Part shown: positions 34,295-41,878 of the stretch, one piece after another
Position numbering within the stretch: position 1 is the stretch's first letter
Layout of the letters: each line of letters begins with the position of its first letter
Source of the DNA: CAJCIT01 sp963771305
GTDB taxonomy: Bacteria > Acidobacteriota > Terriglobia > Bryobacterales > Bryobacteraceae
Length of the DNA stretch: 64,000 bases
Direction: 5' to 3'
Assembly: GCA_963771305.1 (NCBI GenBank)
Contig: CAVYTS010000033.1
Span: 372,001-436,000, forward strand
Notes under the pieces: generated by a model
Database searches by the model: none
What the model was told of the DNA's origin: nothing
The model's input: the letters and a program-made list of their open reading frames with translations, nothing else
Position numbers and translations under genes: made by a program

Positions 34295-35749
34295 CTAAGC
34301 GTGAGGGTTCGACGAGATGCGGGCCGCCGGATGCGACCGAGGAATGGATGCATGGGAGGCCGGTTTGGACGAGAGGATCTGAAACGGATTCGTGCTTCTC
34401 GCGCTATGAAACTGTTCCGGCGAATCGACTAGTTTGCCCACCAGGTCGTAGTCGTGTGCCTCGGTAATCCGAATGCGTCGCATTTCTCCCACTCGCGGCT
34501 CGGCCGGCCCAAAGTCGTTGATGTAACAGACGCCATCGATTTCCGGAGCCTGCGTAGAAAGCCGCCCTTCCCACAGCAGGTCGGTCTCGCTCGACGGCCC
34601 TTCCACCAGAATCGGAAATTCCTTGCCAATCATTTGCTTGTTGCGAGTCTTCGAGATCCGGCGCTGAATCGACATCAATCGACGCTTGCGGTTATAAATC
34701 GAGCGGTCGTCAACTTTGCCGTCCAGATGAAAACTGCCGCTGGTCTCCTCGTCGCTGTAAGAGAACACGCCCAGCCGGTCAAATTTCGCGGCCTTCACGA
34801 ACGCGCTCAACTCTTCGAAATCGGCTTCAGTCTCACCGGGAAACCCGACGATCATGCTGGTACGAATCGCCACATTTGGAATCGTCCGCCGCACCTTCTC
34901 AAGCAGCCTAAGGAAGATATCTCCGTTGGCCCCGCGTTTCATACCTTTCAGAACGGAGCCACTCGCATGCTGCAGCGGCATGTCGATATACTTCACAAGC
35001 GCCTCGTGTTCGGCGATTGTGTCCAGGAGCCTTTGCGTCACGCGATTTGGGTAGGCATAGAGGAAACGCACCCACTTCGGCTGCTCGGTCGTTATTCCGG
35101 CCAGCCGCGCCAGCAATTGTGCCAAACCGTCTTTCAATCCCAGGTCTTCGCCATAGCAGGTGGTGTCCTGACCGATCAGGTTGACCTCGCGCACGCCCAT
35201 TGCGAACATCCGGGTCGCTTCGTTGATGACGCTCTCGAAGCGACGGCTGCGAAACTGGCCGCGATATTGCGGGATAACGCAGAACGTGCATGGGTGATCG
35301 CAGCCTTCCGCGATCTTGATGTAGGCGGAGTGCTTCGGCGTTGTGAAGACTCGCGCCGTCAAATCGTGATAAAGATACGGCTCGATCGGATTCTGCTTCG
35401 GTTCCAGCCCTTCGCATAGGGCTGTGATCTGATCCAGTTCGTTAGTTCCCAGAACCGCATCGACTTCGGGCATATTCTTCCGGATGTCGTCTCGGTAGCG
35501 CTCCACCAGGCATCCCGCCACCACCAGTCGCTGCGCTTTGCCCGTTTTTTTGTACTCCGCCATTTCGAGAATCGTGTCGACCGATTCCTGCTTCGCGGGG
35601 TCAATGAAACTACAGGTGTTCACGACGATGACATCAGCCTCAGAGGGTTGCGGGGTCAATTCATGGCCGTTCGAGACAAGTTGGCCCATCATGACCTCGG
35701 TGTCAACAAGGTTCTTGGGACAGCCAAGACTTACAAAGCCGATTTTCAA
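34295..35749 (-). CDS. rimO: Ribosomal protein S12 methylthiotransferase
   Basis: 484 aa. It adds a methylthio group to an Asp of ribosomal protein S12, using two 4Fe-4S clusters and SAM. Seen: N-terminal UPF0004 domain (KIGFVSLGCPKNLVDTEVMM, VVNTCSFIDPAKQES, VVAGCLVERY) with its three Cys, the radical-SAM motif CDHPCTFC, the RimO-typical GVREVNLIGQDTTCYGEDLG, and a C-terminal TRAM domain (IGKEFPILVEGPSSETDLLW). The last ~35 residues are a low-complexity tail beyond the usual end. The gene is intact. Confidence 0.96.
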   Translation of the reverse strand: MKIGFVSLGCPKNLVDTEVMMGQLVSNGHELTPQPSEADVIVVNTCSFIDPAKQESVDTILEMAEYKKTGKAQRLVVAGCLVERYRDDIRKNMPEVDAVLGTNELDQITALCEGLEPKQNPIEPYLYHDLTARVFTTPKHSAYIKIAEGCDHPCTFCVIPQYRGQFRSRRFESVINEATRMFAMGVREVNLIGQDTTCYGEDLGLKDGLAQLLARLAGITTEQPKWVRFLYAYPNRVTQRLLDTIAEHEALVKYIDMPLQHASGSVLKGMKRGANGDIFLRLLEKVRRTIPNVAIRTSMIVGFPGETEADFEELSAFVKAAKFDRLGVFSYSDEETSGSFHLDGKVDDRSIYNRKRRLMSIQRRISKTRNKQMIGKEFPILVEGPSSETDLLWEGRLSTQAPEIDGVCYINDFGPAEPRVGEMRRIRITEAHDYDLVGKLVDSPEQFHSARSTNPFQILSSKPASHASIPRSHPAARISSNPHA

Positions 35750-35834
35750 ATGGATTTCTTCACGATCCGGAGTGCCGGGGATGGCCGCAAATCAATACGC
35801 GCGGCACTCTTTAGGATAGCAGGAACGGCCTGAT

Positions 35835-37130
35835 TCAGCGGGCTTTGGCGACGCAGATTTTCTCTTCACCGTTCATTGGGATTCGCAGCATCCCGGCTCG
35901 ATCCGCATGGGTGGAGGCATTCTTCTTGGCTTCGATAAACGTGATCCTTGTGTCAGGCTTCATGCCCCAAGCCAAAAAAACGGGTGCATTGGCGCCCAGC
36001 AGCTTGGGCCCTTTCGGCACGTCGAGGCAACCGGCCTGGAATGGCAGCAACGTTAGGTGACCGGCCTCGAAGGGCTTCCTTCGCCAACCATCCGGGCAAT
36101 TCTCTTCAGCGACCGCGCCGCTCTTCGCCGGGTCCGCCCGGTTCGCCGAAATCCGTATCCAGCATGAATCCGGTTCCCAGCTCGTGCGGGCATACAGCAA
36201 TCCCGCATCAGGATCATACGCCCAGGGATCGAGGTTATAGAAGCTCAGGCCGGGCAAGTACGGATCAGCCCAAAGAAACTCATATGCGACACCAGGGCCT
36301 TCACGTATCACGCGCGGATCTTCCATGGCCCACCCTTGGACATACTGGGCGGAAGCGAGGTTCGGATCGATCCCTATGAGGGCAAGCGCCGCCGCCCGCA
36401 TGTGCCAGTTAGGTTTTTCAAGCTGCCTTGGATGAAGTGACAAAAGGTATTCGGACGGCAGATTCTGGAAAGCCGAAAGATGGTCGGCACGCAAATCGAT
36501 GCGAGTTTTTTCGCGGACTACTTCCAGGATTTCGCACAGAGCGTAGATTTGCTCCGGATCGCTGAGCCAGATGCCGTCCCGTCTCGCCAGAGTATCAACG
36601 ATGCTGTTCCACCAAGTCTCATAGCTAGTGGGAAATGAAGGACCGAGGGCTGTTTGCAAAAAGAGCAAATCCCGGTAATGCAGCGGATCAAGCCGAGCCA
36701 CAGAAGGCGGCACGCTTGGCCCGGCCTGCGCGCCGCTCGCTCCGAGGGCAGCCGTCAAGAGCTGGCGCCGTTGAGGTTCCGTGAACTTATCAGCACACCA
36801 GTCAGCGACAAGTGCAACCTGGCGTGCGTCACCCGAATGATCTTGCGCCCACTGAACCGCGGCGACGCCGGCCTTCTCGTCGTGAGTAATGGCGTAGTAC
36901 AGTGCCAACTCGAACCCGCGTTGGGGCGACTCCGGCGAGGAGTTAACACGGTTCTCGAAATTGGTCCACCGCTCTGTCTTCCGCGTGCGCTCGCGGCCAA
37001 GCCGCTTCAATTGCTGCGCCGTCAACAACAGCTTTGGTGAGCCTTCGTTGTCGATCTGAGGACTGGCGCAAACCGGCGCCACCGCCAACAGAAGAATCAG
37101 AACGGCGCATTGCGCCGGAAGGAATCGCAA
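35835..37130 (-). CDS. Secreted protein of unknown function
   Basis: 431 aa with a signal peptide (AQCAVLILLLAVAPVCA). The first ~250 residues are helical (TEPQRRQLLTAALGASG, LHYRDLLFLQTALGPSF, RRDGIWLSDPEQIYALCEIL). The last ~150 are beta-rich with Trp and Cys (GLLYARTSWEPDSCWIRI, ENCPDGWRRKPFEAGHLTLL). An alpha domain followed by a beta-sandwich with a YARTSW-like phrase recalls heparinase II/III-type polysaccharide lyases, but I see no catalytic residues clearly enough to call that. It is a single gene, 85 bp from rimO. Confidence 0.8.
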   Translation of the reverse strand: MRFLPAQCAVLILLLAVAPVCASPQIDNEGSPKLLLTAQQLKRLGRERTRKTERWTNFENRVNSSPESPQRGFELALYYAITHDEKAGVAAVQWAQDHSGDARQVALVADWCADKFTEPQRRQLLTAALGASGAQAGPSVPPSVARLDPLHYRDLLFLQTALGPSFPTSYETWWNSIVDTLARRDGIWLSDPEQIYALCEILEVVREKTRIDLRADHLSAFQNLPSEYLLSLHPRQLEKPNWHMRAAALALIGIDPNLASAQYVQGWAMEDPRVIREGPGVAYEFLWADPYLPGLSFYNLDPWAYDPDAGLLYARTSWEPDSCWIRISANRADPAKSGAVAEENCPDGWRRKPFEAGHLTLLPFQAGCLDVPKGPKLLGANAPVFLAWGMKPDTRITFIEAKKNASTHADRAGMLRIPMNGEEKICVAKAR

Positions 37131-37739
37131 TCCGTCATTCTTTCACACAGGCCAGCGCTTGTCCTCGTGCGCATGCTTTCCACGGAACGTCCGGTGCGTC
37201 CTTTGGTGCCGTACGAGATCGCCGCACAGTTCTTTTGGGTGTGAGTTTAGAAACGTCGCGTGAACGATGGTGCCTGAAAACCGGCCCAGCAACCTAACCG
37301 GTACGGAATGTTTTTTGCGCCAGATCCAATCCGTTAATCCGTCGTGAATGTCGTTTGAACGGCTCATTGTGGGGGCTAAGAAGAGAAAAGGGAAGGTTTC
37401 TTAATGATTTCGAACGCTGAATCTACGAATTCAGGTAGTGACTGTCTGGCACCAGTCATGCTAGATTGATTTGCGAATTGATGTAGTTCTTTTTCAACCT
37501 GACCCTCTGTTGCAAAGTCAGGAAGCAGGCGGGGAGCGGCTTTAAGTAGGTAGTGCTTGCGGGAAGTCGAAATATATTGGCTTTCAAGGCAGTTCCCTCG
37601 TCAATCCTGAAATTGCACCAGAGGGCTATTTTTATTTCCACGCGCTGCGTTCCAACATGGAACTCCACTCCAACACAAACCGTGTGGAACCACTTGGCTA
37701 GCCAGTTGCAACAAGATTCAAGATAAAGCCCCGCATCGT
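37131..37739. other. Intergenic stretch without a convincing gene
   Basis: 609 bp. Small open frames at 37143-37367 and 37456-37668 (both minus) have no recognisable domain or good ribosome binding site. Base composition is more AT-rich than average around 37380-37640. A short palindrome-like sequence GACTGTCTGGCACCAGTC lies at 37440-37457. Confidence 0.6.
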
Positions 37740-38033
37740 TCAGAAGACGAGTGTTCGCGTTCGGGGTGACTCGCTTGAATTGGGCAGGTAGACGGTATGG
37801 CAGTGCTCACAACGATAGAACTCATCCAGCGCACCGACCGCAGCCTTAACTTCCGCGGATGGATGGTACCAGCGCTTGAGATGGCCTGAGCAGAGCTTGC
37901 CTTTAGCATTGCGTTCGTTGCAGGCGCGCATACGGAGCTTGCGGCGTTTGACCTTGGTGCCATTGGCCAAGACCTGGATCACGTCTGAATCTGCGACGGG
38001 GTCAGGCCGGGAGGGTTGTGTCTCTTCGCTCAC
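37740..38033 (-). CDS. Small Cys-rich protein, possible zinc binder
   Basis: 97 aa from a GTG at 38033; the frame stays open to 38222 but the extra part overlaps the recO start region and is not coding-like. The sequence has SDVIQVLANGTKVKRRKL, then RACNERNAKGKLCSGHLKRW, and FYRCEHCHTVYLPN near the end. The pattern C-x(8)-C-x-G-H and C-x2-C-H suggests one zinc site. I believe such proteins occur widely in Acidobacteriota, without a known role. It is divergent from recO, with 181 bp between the starts. Confidence 0.65.
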   Translation of the reverse strand: MSEETQPSRPDPVADSDVIQVLANGTKVKRRKLRMRACNERNAKGKLCSGHLKRWYHPSAEVKAAVGALDEFYRCEHCHTVYLPNSSESPRTRTLVF

Positions 38034-38214
38034 TTGTTTCCAGCATAATCGCGAAGACACCCAGATCACCGTCCAAAGACGAGCGGCTGTCGGGCCGACC
38101 CGCACTGCTCGCCACAGTGCGGCCAACGGCCATTTTACGAAGCCGGGACGGCAGAAGCGCTTTGATACGCTAAGAGTTCGCGTCGGCGACTGTTTAACGA
38201 AATGCGCCGGCCGG

Positions 38215-38895
38215 ATGGCCATGCCGGTCCGGACCAGTGAGACCTACGTTCTTCGGACCTATCCCTTTCGCGAATCGGATCTGATTGTGAGTTTCTTTAC
38301 TCGCGACCAGGGTAAGCTGCGCGGCGTGGCAAGACGGGCAAAGCGGCCAAAGAGTAGTTTTGGATCGGGGCTGGAACGGCTCTCACGGGTGAACTTGTCG
38401 TATTCGCAGAAAGAAACGCGGGAATTGGTGGATTTGAATTCGTGTGACCTGGTGCAGTCGCAGTTCGATCTGCTAAGCGATTTCGAAGCGGGCGTGGCGT
38501 TGGATTTCGTGGCTGAGGTGAGCGAGCAAATGTTGCCGCCACATGAACCCAATGAAAAGTTCTTCCGGCTGCTGACCGCAACCTTAGATTACATGCGCAC
38601 CAAAAAGCCGGGGTGCTTCTGGGAAGCCATCACGTACTTCTCGCTGTGGGCAACCCGCCTTTCTGGGTTTCTCCCTGACATGCAGTCTGCCGACGTAACC
38701 ACGCGCGCCGGAAGGCGGCTAAGCGCCGATTCTATGCAGCTTGCTGGACTGATGCTGCGGCATCACCTCGCGGAACTGCCGGCTCGGACCTGGACGAAAG
38801 ACACAGCGCTCGATCTGAGGCGCTTCCTGATTCGCGAAATGGAGGAGCATGTGGAGCGGCGCTTTCTGACGCCTGGCATGCTAGAGGCGCTCTAG
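38215..38895 (+). CDS. recO: DNA repair protein RecO
   Basis: 226 aa from the ATG at 38215 (a second ATG is at 38221). RecO loads RecA onto SSB-coated single strands with RecR and anneals complementary strands. The N-terminal OB fold is visible (SETYVLRTYPFRESDLIVSF, GKLRGVARRAKRPKSSFGSG, LERLSRVNLSYSQKETRELV), followed by the helical domain (NEKFFRLLTATLDYMRTKKP). The C-terminal zinc motif of some RecO proteins is absent. The frame is intact, with glyQ starting 20 bp later. Confidence 0.93.
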   Translation: MAMPVRTSETYVLRTYPFRESDLIVSFFTRDQGKLRGVARRAKRPKSSFGSGLERLSRVNLSYSQKETRELVDLNSCDLVQSQFDLLSDFEAGVALDFVAEVSEQMLPPHEPNEKFFRLLTATLDYMRTKKPGCFWEAITYFSLWATRLSGFLPDMQSADVTTRAGRRLSADSMQLAGLMLRHHLAELPARTWTKDTALDLRRFLIREMEEHVERRFLTPGMLEAL

Positions 38896-38914
38896 AGCGA
38901 ATCCGAACAACCGC

Positions 38915-39826
38915 ATGGATTACTTCCAAGACACGATCTTCAAGCTAAAGCGGTACTGGGCCGACCGCGGAGCGATCATCCAGGAACCCTATGACGTCGA
39001 GGTAGGCGCAGGCACCATGGCGCCGGAAACGTTTCTGCGGGTGCTGGGACCAAAGCCATACAAAGTGGCCTACGTGCAGCCTAGCCGCCGCCCCGCCGAC
39101 GGACGCTACGGCGAGAACCCGAACCGCCTCTACAAGCACCAGCAGCTGCAGGTGATTCTGAAGCCGACACCGGCCGACGTCCTCGAGCAGTACCTGGGCA
39201 GCCTCGAAGCCATCGGCATCGACCTGAAGAAACACGATATCAAGTTCGAGGAAGACAATTGGGAATCGCCCACGCTCGGCGCTTGGGGCATCGGCTGGCA
39301 AGTGATGCTGGACGGCCTCGAGATTACCCAATTCACCTATTTCCAGCAATGTGGCGGCATCGATCTGGAACTCGTCCCGGCTGAGATCACTTACGGCCTG
39401 GAACGGATTGTACAGTTTCTCCAGGGCGTCGACAGCATCTACGACATTCAGTGGGCGCCCGGCTTTAGCTACGCCGATGTTCGCTTGAGCGAAGAACAGC
39501 AGTTCTCCGTGTACAACTTCGAAATGGCCGACGTGGCGGCCCTGCGGCAAGGCTTCGAATTGAACGAGAAGGAAGCACAGCGGCTGATTGACGGATTCCG
39601 GAAGAAACTGAAAGCCAAAGATGATGTGTCGCGCTATCCGGTGTTGGCGACGTACGACCACGTGCTGAAGTGCTCGCACCTGTTTAATCTGCTCGACGCG
39701 CGAGGCGCCATCAGCGTCACGGAACGCGTGGGCATCATTGCCCGCGTGCGGAAGTTGGCGGTGGGCGTAGCGGATGCTTGGGCAACCCAGCAGGCTGGGC
39801 CCGCGGCCGCGAAGGAAGTCGCGTAA
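38915..39826 (+). CDS. glyQ: Glycine-tRNA ligase alpha subunit
   Basis: 303 aa. The alpha subunit of the heterotetrameric bacterial glycyl-tRNA synthetase carries the class II active site. Seen: YFQDTIFKLKRYWADRGAII at the N-terminus, EPYDVEVGAGTMAPETFLRV, AYVQPSRRPADGRYGENPNR, IKFEEDNWESPTLGAWGIGW and ITQFTYFQQCGGIDLELVPA. The TAA stop overlaps the ATG of glyS by one base (TAATG), so the two subunits are coupled. Confidence 0.98.
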   Translation: MDYFQDTIFKLKRYWADRGAIIQEPYDVEVGAGTMAPETFLRVLGPKPYKVAYVQPSRRPADGRYGENPNRLYKHQQLQVILKPTPADVLEQYLGSLEAIGIDLKKHDIKFEEDNWESPTLGAWGIGWQVMLDGLEITQFTYFQQCGGIDLELVPAEITYGLERIVQFLQGVDSIYDIQWAPGFSYADVRLSEEQQFSVYNFEMADVAALRQGFELNEKEAQRLIDGFRKKLKAKDDVSRYPVLATYDHVLKCSHLFNLLDARGAISVTERVGIIARVRKLAVGVADAWATQQAGPAAAKEVA

Positions 39827-41826
39827 TGGCTGGCTTTCTACTCGAGATTGGCGCCGAAGAGATTCCCGATTGGATGATTGAACCAGCCTTGGCAGACCTC
39901 CACGTGCGCTTCCACAAGTTGTTGGACGAGGCGAAGCTCGGCGGAGGGGTAGCCTGGACCGACGCAACCCCGCGCCGGCTGGTGTTGAAGGCGGTGGGCT
40001 TGGTTGAGCGCCAGGCGGATTCGGAAGAAGTGGTAAGCGGACCACCGAAGTCGGCTGGCGCGGGCGCGGCGCAGGGCTTCGCGAAGAAGAACGGGACCAC
40101 GGTGGACAAGCTGGAAACCATCACTACCGACAAAGGTGAATACTTCAGCTTCCGCAAACAAGTGAAGGGCCGCCCAACCGGCGAGATTCTAGCCGAGGCA
40201 CTGCCGGGAATTATCACGGGCCTTTACTTTCCGAAGACCATGTATTGGACAGGAAAGGGGGGCGTACGGTTCATCCGGCCGATTCGCTGGATTGTGGCGC
40301 TGCTGGGCGCGGATGTGGTCCCGTTCTTAGTGGCGGGCGTCCGAAGCGGTGATGCGACGTACGGCCATCGCATTCTTGGCGCCAAGGGTCCACTTCCGGT
40401 CACGACCGCGAATTACGAAGGACAGCTTCGCAAGAACTACGTAATCGTGAAGGCGGCCGAACGGCAGCAGAGAATCGAATCAGCGCTGGGCAGCGACGTT
40501 GGGCCGGATGCCGCCCTGCTAAAGACGCTGGTCTATCTCACCGAGTGGCCGACGCCCATTCGCGGTAGTTTTGATCCCGCCTACCTCGAGTTGCCCAAAG
40601 AGATTCTATCAACGGTGATGCGCCATCACCAGCGCTACTTCTCCGTGTTGAAGCCGGATGGATCGCTGGCGCCGGAGTTTGTCGCCGTCACCAACACCGA
40701 CGGAGATCCGGACGGGCTGATCCGGCAAGGCAATGAGCGCGTATTGCGCGCCCGGTTTAACGACGCACGGTTCTTCTGGAACGTGGATCAGCAGAGGACG
40801 CTGGCGGACCGGGTTGAAGATCTGAAGAAGGTCACCTTCCAGGCCAAGCTCGAGAAGCCAACCTACTGGGATAAGACGGAGCGGGTGGTTGACCTGGCGC
40901 GTCAGTTGGTCGCTGCGCTAGGAATTGTGCAGAATCAGGAAGCCATCGTACAGGCGGCTTATCTCGCGAAGGCCGACCTGACGACGGACATGGTGAAAGA
41001 GTTCACCGAATTGCAAGGCGTCGTCGGTGGGCTGTACGCGAAAGTACAAGGCGAGTCTGAGGCAGTCTCCACCGCCATCTATGATCACTACAAGCCGGTC
41101 AGCATGGAAGACTCCATCCCTCGTACCGTCGAGGGACAGGTGGTCGCCATAGCCGACAAGTTGGACACCTTGCGGGCTTGTTTTGGCGTTGGGCTGATTC
41201 CTAGTGGCTCGAAGGATCCATTCGCTTTGCGCCGGGCTGCGCAGGGACTCGTGAAGATTCTGTTCGAAGGCGGCCTTCCGCTCCACCTGCCATCGGTGGT
41301 GGGCGACAACCCGGAGCTTCAGTCCTTTCTCGACGATCGCATCGGGAACTATCTGCGCGGGATTAAGCACTATGCCCATGACGAGGTAAGCGCGGCCATG
41401 AGCGTTTCCACTCCTCATCTTGCTGATCTGGAACTGCGGATAATAGCGTTGCACAAAGTAAGGGCCACGCCCGATTTTGAGCCGCTGGCCGCAAGCTTCA
41501 AACGCATTAAGAACATTCTCAAGCAGGCGCAAGTTACATCAACTAGTCCGCCGGACGAAGCACTACTAGCGGCCGGCCCAGAAGAAGCCTTATACGTCGC
41601 GTTCACGCGCGTTCGTGAACAACTGAAGACGCATCCCACCTATGAGGCCAAGCTCGAAGCCATCGCTTCCTTACGGCCGGAAGTGGATCTCTTCTTCGAC
41701 AAGATTTTGGTGAACGACCCGGACGAAAAGGTACGGCAGAACCGGCTGGCGCTATTGAACAGCCTGCTGACCGAGTTCTCCAACATCGCCGACTTTTCAG
41801 AAATCGTCCCAAAGGCTGCGCAGTGA
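39826..41826 (+). CDS. glyS: Glycine-tRNA ligase beta subunit
   Basis: 666 aa from the ATG at 39826 (MAGFLLEIGAEEIPDWMIEP), overlapping glyQ by one base. The beta subunit binds tRNA-Gly. Seen: the N-terminal EIGAEEIPD, KNGTTVDKLETITTDKGEYF, PKTMYWTGKGGVRFIRPIRW, EILSTVMRHHQRYFSVLKPD, FVAVTNTDGDPDGLIRQGNE, the HD-like middle, and the C-terminal anticodon-binding DALR-like region (KVRATPDFEPLAASFKRIKN). Length is close to the usual ~690. Confidence 0.97.
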   Translation: MAGFLLEIGAEEIPDWMIEPALADLHVRFHKLLDEAKLGGGVAWTDATPRRLVLKAVGLVERQADSEEVVSGPPKSAGAGAAQGFAKKNGTTVDKLETITTDKGEYFSFRKQVKGRPTGEILAEALPGIITGLYFPKTMYWTGKGGVRFIRPIRWIVALLGADVVPFLVAGVRSGDATYGHRILGAKGPLPVTTANYEGQLRKNYVIVKAAERQQRIESALGSDVGPDAALLKTLVYLTEWPTPIRGSFDPAYLELPKEILSTVMRHHQRYFSVLKPDGSLAPEFVAVTNTDGDPDGLIRQGNERVLRARFNDARFFWNVDQQRTLADRVEDLKKVTFQAKLEKPTYWDKTERVVDLARQLVAALGIVQNQEAIVQAAYLAKADLTTDMVKEFTELQGVVGGLYAKVQGESEAVSTAIYDHYKPVSMEDSIPRTVEGQVVAIADKLDTLRACFGVGLIPSGSKDPFALRRAAQGLVKILFEGGLPLHLPSVVGDNPELQSFLDDRIGNYLRGIKHYAHDEVSAAMSVSTPHLADLELRIIALHKVRATPDFEPLAASFKRIKNILKQAQVTSTSPPDEALLAAGPEEALYVAFTRVREQLKTHPTYEAKLEAIASLRPEVDLFFDKILVNDPDEKVRQNRLALLNSLLTEFSNIADFSEIVPKAAQ

Positions 41827-41878
41827 AAAAAGACCCAGCCACAGCGACAGTTAGTACAGTCAGGAGACAACACTGCAT

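Noticed and set aside
37143..37367. 74-aa minus-strand frame
   Set aside because: No family signal or ribosome site; lies in AT-rich intergenic DNA.
37440..37457. Palindrome-like GACTGTCTGGCACCAGTC as a REP element
   Set aside because: Only one copy noticed and pairing is interrupted, so no repeat family can be claimed.
37456..37668. 70-aa minus-strand frame
   Set aside because: Odd composition and no ribosome site.
38945..40045. 366-codon open frame antisense to glyQ/glyS
   Set aside because: Shadow of codon bias in the synthetase genes.
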